The notes under the pieces: model-generated
Databases searched by the model: none
What the model saw: the letters and a program-made list of their open reading frames with translations, nothing else
Told to the model about the DNA's origin: nothing
Shown here: positions 35,600-47,141 of the stretch, one piece after another
How the letters are laid out: each line of letters begins with the position of its first letter
How positions within the stretch are numbered: the first letter of the stretch is position 1
Position numbers and translations under genes: made by a program
NCBI GenBank assembly: GCA_019722365.1
Contig: JADFUC010000922.1
Span: 1-64,000, forward strand
Origin: Lithospermum erythrorhizon
Lineage: Eukaryota; Streptophyta; Magnoliopsida; Boraginales; Boraginaceae
DNA length: 64,000 nucleotides
Reading direction: 5' to 3'

Positions 35600-37310
35600 A
35601 ATTAAGTTGTATTTTTTACAGTGCTACGCCTCACGAGATCTCTTTGTTATTGCATCCTCTGTTGTTGAAAATGATAATATGATTAAGTTGTGGCATATGA
35701 GGCTTGATCACATAAGTGAGAGAGGGATGTAGATTCTGGCTAGGGACAATCTTCTTAGTGTGTAGAAGTTGAAAGACTTGGGGTTTTGTGAGAGCCGCGT
35801 GTCTTTGGAAAATTTTATCGCAACAAATTTCAAAAACGACTCATAGAACAAAAGATACTGCTTGGATTACATCCACTTCCGATTGTTGAGATCGCCGGGG
35901 AGTTGAATCTTTAGGAGGAGTCCACGGGGGATTTTCTATAAGCGATTATTGATTATTCAAGGATGAGTTGGATCTTTGATATGAAGCGAGCGATGCTCAG
36001 CGGCTTCAAGGATTGGAAGATTTTATTGGAAATCAAAGCGGGGAAGAATTCGAGTCTTTGCGCATCTTGATAATGGTGCGAAATTTTGTTAAATGCGAGT
36101 TTGATGAGTTACGCTAGGCGGAAGATATTCTTGGCGTCATGCGGTTAGGTATACCCGATAGAATGGTGTAGCAGCGAGCATTATGAATCGAACATACGGA
36201 AAAGAGCTTGTTGTATGCTTTCCGAATCTTTGGGTTGAGGAATGTTTGGGCTGAAGCGTCAGCCGGCCTAGCTATCCCCCGATAAAGCGTGGTCCTCGCT
36301 GAGAGTATTGATACGAAAAATCCCCAGATTGTGGTATAATAAGTCTATTGATTATCTGGGATTGAGAGTCTTTGGGTACGCACCCACTTATTATCATGTG
36401 AATGAGGGTAAGTTAGAATCAGGAGCAAGAAAGGGTATATTTGTAGGCTATGGTGACAGTGTGAAAAGGATAAAATTTGGTCATCCTCACAGAGGCGAGT
36501 TGATACGAGGAAAATGTAATATTTTATGAGAATTCGATGTTTAGATCAACCAACACCTGATTCACGAAGTAGAAAGTGATATTGGAAGTAGGTGGGCTTG
36601 AGATTTTGGTAATGGCGATGGGAGAGTAGGCATTCGGTCATGATCGGAGGAAAAAACATGAAGTTTCATCCCAGAGATGAACATCATAATGTGGCTCTTG
36701 ATCGCCCCGAGAAGAGCTAATTGCGAATTACTCCTATGAGATATGGTTGTAAAGGATATATTGGCACTGCTTTCTGAGTTGCAAAAGAAAGTAGATCCTC
36801 ATGAACCAGTTTCTTACAAAGAAGTTATGGCAGTGCTGAGTCGGTCCAATGGCTTGTTCATGGGAGAGAAAATGGAATCGCTTGAAAGAATCCCGGACTT
36901 GAGAATTAGCTAGAAGACCAGCAGGAAGAAAGATTGTCACTTACAGAGTGGATATTGGCTTGAAAGGGTTGTCACCCAGGATGAAATTGATATAAGTAAA
37001 GTGGTTTGCTAAGGGTTCAGTCAAAGGGAGGGAGTTGACTATAATGAGATATTCTCACCTGTAGTTAGACACACTTCTATCAGGGTGCTTCTTGCTGTAG
37101 TTGCACATCAGGACTTGGAGCTCGAGCAGCTAGATGTCAAGACAACTTTCTTACATGGAGAGTTGGAAGAAGAAATTTATATGACCCAGCCAGATGGTTT
37201 CCAGGAACCCGAAAGAAGATTATGTTTGCAGGTTGAAGAAATCTTTGTATGGTTTGAAGCAGTCTCCGAGGCAGTGGTACAAGAGATTTGATAGCTACAT
37301 GATAGGGTGG
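35600..37310 (+). pseudogene. Copia C pol remnant: integrase and truncated RT
   Basis: GAG-pre-integrase reads MIKLWHMRLDHISERGM from about 35680. The integrase core is degraded. The region after it reads LRVFGYAPTYYHVNEGKLE and GIFVGYGDSVK (36365-36465). RT starts near 37070 with SIRVLLAVVAHQDLELEQLD, then VKTTFLHGELEEEIYMTQPD and GFQEPE. It ends near 37300, directly before the polypurine tract. The RT catalytic YVDD region and all of RNase H are therefore missing: an internal deletion of roughly 1-1.3 kb compared with complete copia elements. Confidence 0.85.
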
Positions 37311-37351
37311 GTGTCGAGGTACATTACACGAGGGGATTAAGGGGTGGAATT

Positions 37352-37851
37352 TGTTGAGATATGCCTTGAAAAGAGTTTGAATTATTCTTTGCCGAGGGAA
37401 GATCGGAGCAGTCGAGTTGCGGCCAGGCAAAATCAAGACCCGAGTCAGGCGTCGGGAGGTCGGGACTTGTAAATGGTCCCGACCTCGGATATTTTACATG
37501 GTGGTTTTAAAGGCAGGATGTTTTGGGTATAAATATATTTTAAACCGATTCGAGATTGTAAACTAAATATTTGATATAGGAAAGCTATATATACAGTTTT
37601 GGGGTTATAGAATAGTTACAGCCATAAACTATTAAATGCGGTGTATAATCTACACATGTGAGAGCAAAGTGTTGATCAATCTGTAATCTGTTTCTTCCCG
37701 ACCCATGATGAAATTTTACGGTTCTTTCTGCCCATTAGATTAGTCACAACAGCTGTCGTTAGGATGCAGCGTTAAAGATACGGTGTTATTTACTTTTTGT
37801 GCGCAATCATTTACGTAATTCTTTGATCCTAGATTCGCATCCGTTATAACA
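37352..37851 (+). repeat. Copia C 3' LTR
   Basis: 500 bp, colinear with the 5' LTR. Shared blocks such as GGTCCCGACCTCGGATATTTT and TTATAGAATAGTTACAGCC are intact, separated by altered patches. Confidence 0.9.
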
Positions 37852-37856
37852 CTTTT

Positions 37857-38290
37857 ATTCATATATTATCTAATATTAAATAACTGTCATAATAGTATAA
37901 GCAATAAAGCATCAATATTGGCCTGATGGATGTGGTCTTCTATTTCCACACTATCTTGCTTGTGGAAGCCTTTGTTAAAAAAGGGGTTTTGAGGGAGCCT
38001 CGAGCAGGGGCCACGGCCGGGCCTCTGAGGGAATATTGGGGGGCTTGAACTTGCTTTTGGGCGATGGCCAAATAGTTAAGTCCCACATGAGTCCTCACTT
38101 ATTAATGTACAAAGAGGTCTTGCGGTTTGAGCACGGGCTCAAATCAAACTAACAGACCGGGCCCCCGGACCATACGATCGAGCCCAATTCGTTAGACACG
38201 TCTACTTATTATACTAAGCTTTAAGACCCAACCATTATAAAGAAGAGTTCATGTATCAAAGCCAAGTATGCCCCAACTTGGTTAAAGGCT
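37857..38290. other. Unassigned sequence between copia C and LINE fragment
   Basis: Contains GC-rich GAGGGAGCCTCGAG and the AAGTCCCACAT motif common near plant LTR repeats (a similar AAGTCCCACAT is at 56486). No coding region recognised. Confidence 0.35.
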
Positions 38291-38314
38291 TAAAGGATTG
38301 CATCCACACTGATA

Positions 38315-38720
38315 TTGTTTACACAATTCGATAATACACTATGTATAATAATAACGAGCTTTGAATGTACATTAAGGGAGGAGATATTGGAGATTCCGCG
38401 TATACAGGAAGTCATCGATCACGGAAAGTATTTAGGCCTTCCAACACAAATGGGAAGATCTAAAAGAGATGTTTTTAGCTACATTCTGAAGGCGAGTGGA
38501 GGAGGCAGATGGAAGGAAGATTATTTACCTGTGGGAAAGGAAGTCTTAATCAAAGAACTTACCATAGCTATTCCAAATTATATCATGAATTGACACTACA
38601 TTGCAAAGGGGATCGCGATACTTTGAATAGTGTAATGGCGAAATTCTTTTGGGCAAGCTCGGACAAAGAGAGCGACTACATTGGAAAAATTGGAGGGCTA
38701 CTAAGTCATGAATCACTTTA
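38315..38720 (+). pseudogene. LINE (L1-type) reverse transcriptase fragment
   Basis: Plus-strand reading gives KYLGLPTQMGRSKRDVFSYI, then WKEDYL, GKEVLIKE, AIPNYIM, and in another frame LNSVMAKFFWASSDKE. These match the C-terminal part of plant L1-type LINE RT proteins (the GKYLGLP, LSxGGKEVLIK and FWW/FWx motifs). Only about 130 residues remain, with one or two frameshifts. No endonuclease, full RT core or poly(A) tail is near, so it is a fragment. Confidence 0.85.
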
Positions 38721-38792
38721 TATAGTGTTGGTGTTTCTAACGTATAATAATATTCTAATAATACTATGGATATGAATCTCATGATTACTACC

Positions 38793-39550
38793 AGTTGTAT
38801 AAACAATAATTAAAGAGCGAAAAGAAATGCCGTTCTTGGAATATATCGAGAAAAATAGCGGTGAGCAATACGATGAAGACCTTGGCGGCGTCTAAAAAGA
38901 ATGCCTCTAAGGTTGTCTACATCAACGGCGAACAACTCCCTCCGTGAGTTTTACAAGAACTCCTTTAAAATAAAGCGCTAATTTCAGTTGGAAAATCCAA
39001 AGAGATTTTTCCGCGCCTACTAGTCCTTAAAAGGGGAAAGAGAGAGAACTGCGCTTTCACAAAATTGAATATCAAAGTGAATGAATAATTCTCTTTTTCC
39101 AAAAGGTGGCTTCTTTATATGTACTCAAAATTCCTAGTTTTTAGGCTTCGAAAGGAATGTGGTGAAACTCTTTCACCTTTCAAAAAGTCATTACGGAATT
39201 CTTCTAAAGAAGATTCCGGAACCACTTCCTCATACTCGCGGTTAAGCCTTGGCCCAAGTGGGGTAAGATTTGTCGAGAAATCGTACCCCGTTAATTATCA
39301 GTTTTATTTTTAAACTCCGAAGTTTATAATCGAATTATATATTGATTTCGTTATATGTATGTGACCTATTAGGCTCCATTGACAAAAGCCATATACTAAT
39401 AAATGTTAACCGAACATTGTATGTTAGTATATATATTATGAGCGGACCCTAGTAAGCCATCATAACCCCTAGTGTCATATCGAGTCTCCTAATACGAACA
39501 TTACTATATAATCGAACATATATACGAGCAACCAAATTATCACGAACATT
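38793..39550. repeat. LTR-like repeat, copy 3
   Basis: Same landmarks in the same order as 21190-21880: GTTGTATAAACAATAATTAAAG, CCGTTCTTGGAAT, GTGACCTATTAGGCTCCATT, TGTTAACCGAACATTGTAT, CCCTAGTAAGCCATCAT. It lacks the MITE and solo LTR of copy 2. The middle (38900-39200) diverges more. Confidence 0.65.
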
Positions 39551-39554
39551 CTTG

Positions 39555-42301
39555 TATCGGCGTTGGCGGCCTGACAAAGCGGAGGCGGCGGATCTCGGCC
39601 ACCCGATGCTGCGTCAGCCACTCGGAATAAAACTCTCAAACAGCCTCCCGACTCAACTGCCCGGCTGTCAACCTGGCACAAATGAAATGCCGCCCAAAGC
39701 GAATAGAGGTGTAAGCCGCAAAGCTTAGTAAAAACTTAACACAGGGGTGAAACTTAAGCCATCTGGCTTGAGGCAGGTGATAGATATAGTAATCAATTTG
39801 AATAAATATGTATATACCGAGGACAACCTAATAAGGCACCTGATCACCCGAGGGCCAAATCACACGGACTTCAACCAACGACTATAACTTCCCAGTCACC
39901 AAAAATTTATCTACCGTATCTCCGCAGCTATACCAACCTCACAATGCGCGTATAACAGTCAGGTCTACTGCGGGAATGGACGATATTTAATAAACAACTC
40001 TTATACCGTAGTATAAGACGGCTTCAACAAATGCACACAGAAAGGGTCATAGATAATCACACGCTCTTATACCAAAGTATAAGGCCAAACCCGCCTTATA
40101 CCGAAGTATAAAGGCAATCTGATCACACATATCACGGAAGGAAGGAGAGTCACTTTAGCCACAATCATCGACTATGAGGTCATATCCTAATACTCAAAGT
40201 CTCAAAGTCCTTATAACTCAACCAGGCGCACTCCAAACAACTAACTACTCTATTCCCAATGATACCCAAGCGCACGGCTAAAAGCGTCTCACAATCAAAA
40301 ATCAATCGTGAACCGCCGGCCGAAATACGAGGAAATACGAAGTCTTGAAACGAGGCCGGAACACCGCAATGCCGACAAGGCCACAGAACACAAAGAAGCG
40401 TAAGTTGAGAGTTGAAACTGTACCCCACCACGAAACAAATCTTCAACGCCATAAATACAATCACATAATCGTATCTGGCTCGCACAAATGAATGACACAT
40501 AATCATCTGACAATGACATGTTTACTATTCTCGGATAATCATTACCTTGTTAAGCGTGTTTCCGCAACGATTTAATATCACAATCACAATGAATACAAAA
40601 ATGACACATGACACATAATATATAGCAATTCATCCTTTTCCCTGCTTGAGAATTTCCGCCCTTGACACAACAACAACATAGATATAACAATTCATCATTT
40701 TCGGCCGGTAAGCGCCCCGAAACGCAGCAACGACATATATAATAAATCATCCTTTTCATTTCATACTGAAGCACTTGCGTCATCACCAGCATCCACCGGC
40801 ACCCATTACAATGTCATACCTTTGCCCAACAAACACATAATAGTTTCAAAGTAACACCTATAACACCACGCGATACAACCGTCGTACAAAACACACTTTC
40901 AGCAGAATCACAATCGAGATACTTCACTTGCGCACTTTTTACTCGACATGAATACGAGGGGAATCTGCTTCAGCGTAAGACATACTCTCAAAAGTACACT
41001 ACAACATAATTATGCTCAAAAGCATGTCTACTATCAACCTTGGCCACCATCATCTAGTCGGCAATTTTACGGTACGCGCTATACACCTGATTGAGTACAT
41101 AATACTGAGATACATTTCACAATCAATTTACCATCTGTAGCCCCAAACATAAATAAGTTAACAAGCGAGTGATAAATCCCCACATAGGCCCAGTACCCAG
41201 CTAGCGCCCAGCGATCAATCGATCCTCGCATTCGCGTCAGTGCGAGCAGAGACACATTACAAAAATAGATCTGTTCGTAACCATTTGACAGCACATCTAA
41301 TTTAAATACCAGACTTTTTAACCCATTTCAGTTATAAATTTACAGTTTACGTAAAGATTACCAGTTATGTTTCAATAACAATTTCGATGACAACCCTCGC
41401 TACCCGGACTAAATTCGATAATCGGCCTATATCCTATTCAAACTCCCAACATTTCCAAATAATTCCAATAATTCCAATTTGACCTTTCGATCAATTTAAC
41501 TATGACTCTCAGCCAACCATAATCCCTGAATTGGTTTCTTACCCAAAGAAATCATTCACGATTAATTCCGGCCCTATTTGTTCCCAGCATTTTAGTCGAC
41601 TGTCACCGAAGTCAATTCACTACTCTTATTTTCTACCCCCCAAATCGATCATTATTAATCCTATATTACAATTTAGGCCTAGATAATAATTATATTCAAT
41701 AATTCATCAAAAATCAATCGGCCAAAAATTCAAAAGTCAAGCCCTTCAAATACCCAAAATTTCACATAAAACATCATATTTCAATCCCAGAATAACTAAC
41801 CTATAACCCAAGAATCAATTGGAGCAATAAAATTCAAAATATCAAAAAGTGACAAAAAGTGAACTGGGAATCTCTAAATATTCAATAAAGATCGAACCTT
41901 TTTTACCAATAAAAGCGGCGAGGACGATGAGGGGAAGCTCTCCAAAAAATTTGAGGTCCAAAGCTTGAGAGATGGAGGAGAAAATTGAAGAAGAAGAAAC
42001 GAAAATTTTGAGAGCTCTCTCTTGGCTGGTCAGCGAGGAAGACAACTTGGAATGAGAGCTTTTTGGGTTTTGTTTCTGAGCTTATTGGATAGTTAAGCGG
42101 TTGGGGTTGGGCCCGATAAGCTAATCGGTGTATAACCGAACATTTATTCGATCGATACTCTACGTTTGGTGTCTCCACACCTAACTTCGAACATAAACAT
42201 TTAAGAACACAAAATATTTAGTGGGTCCCAAATTTACGGAAATAAATTAAAAATCTCATATTTTAGTTTATTCTATTAACGAGTCGATACCGGTTTTTAC
42301 A
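39555..42301 (-). repeat. G2 left (3') LTR, far end missing
   Basis: The minus-strand start is TGTAAAAACCGG at 42290-42301. Sequence from about 40550 matches 47860-48260 of the right LTR. The part at 39560-40550 instead resembles the G1 LTR, including two CTTATAC/GTATAAG hairpin units at about 40065-40115. The outer ~330 bp expected by comparison with G1 is absent. Confidence 0.65.
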
Positions 42302-42304
42302 TTC

Positions 42305-45120
42305 TACCCACCTAACAAAAATTTCGTCCTCGAAAGTGTCAACTCAAACTACAAAGTAAGAATCAAAACAACCCCAGTCATTAACCTCGGACGAGCATTT
42401 AGCGGGTAGCAGTTCACCATATCACCACTCGCGCTCACGTGGCTTCCTCCACCGATGATTTCTCCACAAAACTTTTACCAATTTCACTTCCTTGTTCCTC
42501 GGCACCTTCTCTTTCCGATCCAAGATCTTCACCGGTCCCTCCTCATAGGTCAAATCTACACCGATCATCTATTTGAAACTCCCGAAGATGTGCGGCTGCG
42601 TCCGTGTACTTCCACCGAAGCAAGACATTGGAACACATCATGAATCTCTCGATTCTCTAGGCGGGCTAAGCGATGGCCACTTGCCCCCGCTGTCAAAATC
42701 TCAAAGCGGCCCAATGTAGCAGGGGACCCGACTTCCCTCTTCTCTGAACACCATGCGCCGCTTCCCGTGGAGATATCTTGAAATACCCGGTCAGCACCTC
42801 GAATAAACAAATGCACTCGGCGTCGTCGAGCGTACTTCTTTTGTCTATCGTGCCGTCCTCAAATGTTGTTGTATCACTTTTTCTCTCTATCGTACTCTCC
42901 ACGGCTGAGACCCATAAATCTTTATTTCCTGCCGTTTCTGGCATGCTCCAGTCCTCGCCTCCGGCCATATAAAGCCGAGCGGTGCCATCGATGCTAGCTT
43001 GAAAAGCGGTATTATAAAGCGAACTCCATTTTCGGCAACTCCTCATCCCAACACCGGGCTTCAACACCTGGCTACCGGCGTGTCCTCCAGCGTCGAATCG
43101 TTACTCGGATAACCACGTCCGTTTGAGGATGAAGCCTTGATACTCATTTGGACGCCGTCCACTAACGCCTCCTGGAAGCCTCCCCAAAACCTCGAAGTGA
43201 ACCTTGCATCCCTATCCGAAACAATACTCTCTGGCACCCCATGTAGTCTCACCACTTGGTCTACATACATCTTGGCCAACCTGCCAGGCCCGTCGGTTTG
43301 CTTTATAGGTAGAAAATGGCGGTCTTAGATAGATACATCCTGATTACCCAAATTCCATCATTTCTTTTTACGAGGTTCTCGGAAGCCCAAACACAAAGTC
43401 CATGGTGATTTTCTCCCACGTCCACTCAGGTATCGGTAACGGTTGGGTAACCCGGAAGGCTTATGGTCGATCTTGACTGTTGACAAATCAAGCAGCTTTT
43501 CTTCACAAAATCACAGAATTTCTTCTTCGTCCCGACCTGATAGTTCTCCCTTAAATTTGGTATTTTTGTACTCCCGGATGCATACTATATGAGGCATTGT
43601 GAGCCTCATCCAGATCTCCTTTTAGGTCGGTGAGAGTGGGGGCGCAACCGCTCATTCCACACTCAAGTAGGGCAAATCGTCGCGGCGTAGCTCCCGATTT
43701 ACTCACCGTTAAGCCTCTGAACTAGGCCTCGCACTTTCTCATCTTCCTTTGCATCTCCCTATTTTATGCTTAACCTTGGTCTCACCTTCATACTATATAA
43801 GCCAACAAGGCCCATCACCTCAACCTGATACACCCAATGCAGCGACTCACTGCTTTGGCTCCTTGGCTTCGCACCGGCTCAAGGCGTCACTTGTACATTT
43901 CTTTCCCGGATGATATTCAATCGTCAGATCGTAGTCACTCAGAAACTCTGTCCATCTTCGTTGTCTCAAATTCAACTCTCTTTGGGTGGTGATATACTTC
44001 AAACTCTTGTGGTCTGTAAATATCTGGCATTTAACTTATGATGATGGCCTCCAAATTTTCAAAGGCAAAAACAATAAAGCTAACTCCAAGTCATGGGTAG
44101 AGATGATAATTCTTCTCATGATTCAATTGGCTTCGAATGCATATGCAATCACCTTCCATTACGCATCAATCGCAACTAACCTTACGATGTGGCATCGGCT
44201 GGCCACACATTACCCGCCGTTCCACGATGGTAGTGTCAGCCAGCTGGTGCGTAGTCAATCTCTTGACTCATTGAAGCAGGAGCGTCACACTCTTGCGCCC
44301 CAAGCGAATGGTACTCCGCTACAGTCAGCAGTACATGGACGACAATCAGCGAAAAATCTTGTATGAATCTTACATACCGGTAAACCCAAGAAACTTACCG
44401 ATTAAGCGGCTTGAAGACTCTCGATTAAATGTCTTCCGCCTTTTGTGGAGTCGCTTCTTTACCCTCGCCGAGATAACACTTGGCCAAACTGCGCCTTCCC
44501 AACCAAAATTCACACTTTGAAAACTTTGCGTACAACCGTTCACGTAAGACTTCAGCCCAACTTAAATGCTCTTGTGTTCAGTACCGCTCTTAGAATAAAT
44601 TAAGATGTCGTGATAAACACGCTTAGCGAACTTATCCAGAACTCGAAAAACACGATTCATCGAGGTCCATGAAAATTTGTTGGTGCATTTGTCAACTAAG
44701 CGGCATCACCAAGAACTCATAGTGCCATCTTATGCAGAAAGCAGCGATTTTTGATATATCCTCTTCCTTAATTCTCAGTGGTGATATCGGACCTGGAAAT
44801 CAATTTTTGAAAAAACCTCGCGTCTTCAGTGGTCCAGATCGTCAATCCTTGTAGTGCGGTTCTAATAGTCACTTTGTTCAGCGCGATTAATCAATACAAG
44901 CCTCACTTAGTCCCATCCTTCTTTTCACGAACAAAGCGGGAGAACCCCGAGGGAGAATAACTTCGGCTTTGATAAACCCGCTTCTACAAGCGACTCCTGC
45001 TGACTGCGTGTTCCAACTCCTTTAACTTTCTTTGGGCCATTACATGCGGTGCCATAGATATCGGGTGCGGTTCGGTACCACTACAATCGAAAATTCAATC
45101 TCTACATTCGGGTGCAGCAA
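42305..45120 (-). pseudogene. G2 pol remnant: RT, RNase H, integrase
   Basis: From right to left on the minus strand: RT near 44790-45060 with ISMAPH, KDGTK and LNKVTI fragments and NAPTNF further on (about 44665). RNase H lies around 43700-44100, poorly preserved. Integrase has [21 protein letters not shown] and [15 protein letters not shown] (about 43140-43280), containing the second catalytic Asp of the D-D-E triad. Then SFQASI-like sequence and a GPLLxWAALRF-like tail run toward 42700. The region from 42305 to 42690 should hold the C-terminal domain but is unclear. Frequent frameshifts. Confidence 0.8.
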
Positions 45121-45299
45121 ATCCTTCGAGCTTAACGTCCTCGAATTCTCGCGATCGGATGTTCTCGGTGAGGCTCGTCTTTCTTCAAAGTCCGTTCACG
45201 TAACCCAAATACGATGCATCCCTTGTTCATTAACTACGAGCTTCTAACACGAGATCACACAAGGCGACAACACTCTCATCCCCACAGCTGTAACTTTCG

Positions 45300-45505
45300 G
45301 AGCTGCGGGCTAGTAGCAATCTCCCTTACGATGACAATTTATTACAGCATGGTGTTTCCCCAACCAGTCCATTCCCAAGATCAAGTCAAAGTCCACTAAC
45401 TCAAAGAGTAACAGGTCTACTTCCAATACATGATTATCAACACTTAAGGGACAATTTCTATAAACCTCAATTACCTCAACCGACCTCCCCAGCGGTGTCA
45501 TTATT
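45300..45505 (-). pseudogene. G2 aspartic protease fragment
   Basis: An open minus-strand segment reads TPLGRSVEVIEVYRNCPLSV, then ELVDFDLILGMDWLGKHHAV. This is the second half of a retropepsin of the RVP_2 type found in plant gypsy elements (the FDxILGMDWL motif is diagnostic). The upstream half with the DTGA/DSGA active site falls in broken sequence near 45540-45620. Confidence 0.85.
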
Positions 45506-45699
45506 ATCGAAAGGTACTACTTAGATGTTAAGTAATTCAAAAGACAACTTTTAGCAAAATTCAGAGATATAAAGAGTGTGTGGCTCCAGAATCAAACAAT
45601 ACGCGAGCATCAAGACCATGTAAGATAGGTACACGTCACCATTCGGAACCCTCCGTGCACTCATAACTGTAGCATTATTGCGTTGATGCATCCTCTGCC

Positions 45700-47100
45700 G
45701 TGACTCAGCGCACTCTTGCTACACTACACCCGTCGATCTACCACCAAACCCTCGTACTGACTCTGTCGTCCTCGAACCCGGCGCCCATTACCACGAGATC
45801 CACCTCTCCCAGGCGGTAGCCGGCCCAGGCCCGTTGCTACTGCACGAACCAATACGAAGGGGTCGTTAGCGAAAATGCGGTGGCGACATGGGAAAAACAC
45901 GTCACCTGCAGTGGCGACAATCTCTCGCCTTGTGCCCATTGCGCACGATAATACTTGAACACGTACATCGGCGGGCACCCGAAATACCGCCCATGAAACC
46001 TTCAGTAGGAGGTAAGCGTGAAAGCCCCTGAAAATGCAGTCGAGCGGATGGTCTTGTTGAAATGACTACGCCTGGTCTTCTTGCTTCCTCGAAATCCCAC
46101 ATCGGTATGGCCTATAGCTCCGGTCACATCAGGGCCTCCTCTGCTTTTCGCTGGATTCTCTTATGTCCTACTCGCTGTAGCAGCTGCGTTCTATTTGGTG
46201 GCGGGTGTAAGTGAACAAAGAGCGGTCTCTCGAATGCGTAATCTCGGCCCAGCTGAGCCAGCGATCCTCTGCCGGTTCGATTGGGGTACACTCCCGGAAT
46301 CAAACAACCTGAAATTCGGCCCAAGCCTCGCCATTACCCGTATTTGATGCCTGCTCCATAACTGCGTCTGAACCGGGTCCCTCTCCAATCGCGTACATAT
46401 GACTCTCAAACAAAAGTGCACCCTAAAGTTCCCCGAATACAGCCCAAGTGATCGGCATTTCACCCCATCCAGCCAAATCTTTATGGACATGGTTCCTTGA
46501 CTCCCCAAATTTCCCACTTGGAAACCCATTTGATGCGCGTAAACTTCACGCTTCAAGCTCATCCCTAAGCCCGTCGGTTCAAACTTATTCTCTAATGCCT
46601 CAGAATTCGATCGCAACCTCCGGTGTCGCGGCGCTCTGAGAAACTCGGTGGTCACTTCTTCGAGGGAAGCGTCTAGTAATACAGTGCAGTCTCACGCCTC
46701 TTGGAGTGCATTTCTTCAGGTCAGTGCTGGGGCATGCGTCACTCAGCTGCCTACTCCAAAATCCTCATACTCACGACTCCTGCAGAGATTGTACCTCTGG
46801 GGACCGGTTGGTCACGCTCGGCTCCTCGCTTGCCCCCACTTCCTCTAGCTCGCGAGCTACGCCCACTAGCACCTGCAGATTTACTGAAGCCTCTTCGGCC
46901 ATCGCCTACCAGCGCTAGTCTCGCCTACACCCACAGAAGCTTTTCTACCCCTAACGGGTCAGCGATTCGTCTGCGCAACTCAGCTATCGGTGGCGTCCTC
47001 GAGGCAGTCTCACGGAAAGAAAATAAAAATAATTTAGACTCGCCAAAGACTCGCTGACCGCAAAGAAATTTTACAAAAATTTTTAGGCATTAGCACACTC
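45700..47100 (-). pseudogene. G2 gag remnant with partial zinc knuckle
   Basis: The minus strand encodes GHKARDCRHCR at about 45900-45935, the second half of a CX2CX4HX4C knuckle; the first Cys pair is garbled. Upstream sequence at 46190-46655 is open but only loosely resembles the gag core. It lies between the primer-binding site and the protease, as expected. Confidence 0.6.
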
Positions 47101-47126
47101 GCCCGCAGAACGGTCGCGGAAACTGC

Positions 47127-47137
47127 GCTCGATACCA
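47127..47137 (-). other. G2 primer-binding site
   Basis: GCTCGATACCA on the plus strand is one base short of the complement of TGGTATCAGAGC. It is followed four bases later by the LTR end at 47142. Confidence 0.75.
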
Positions 47138-47141
47138 TAAT

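Larger units (their letters stand above)
33916..37851 (+). mobile_element. Ty1/copia retrotransposon C, both LTRs, CTTTT target duplication
   Basis: The element begins TGTTGAATATGCC and ends TTATAACA. It is flanked by CTTTT at 33911-33915 and 37852-37856. LTRs of 508 bp and 500 bp enclose a 2.9 kb internal region with plus-strand copia gag, integrase and RT remnants. A purine-rich tract (AGGGGATTAAGGGGTGG) precedes the 3' LTR. The total of 3.9 kb is below the usual ~5 kb because pol stops within RT. Frames are broken. Confidence 0.92.

Noticed and set aside
42778..43328. Plus-strand open frames in the G2 integrase region
   Set aside because: The minus strand encodes clear integrase motifs, so the plus frames are complements.
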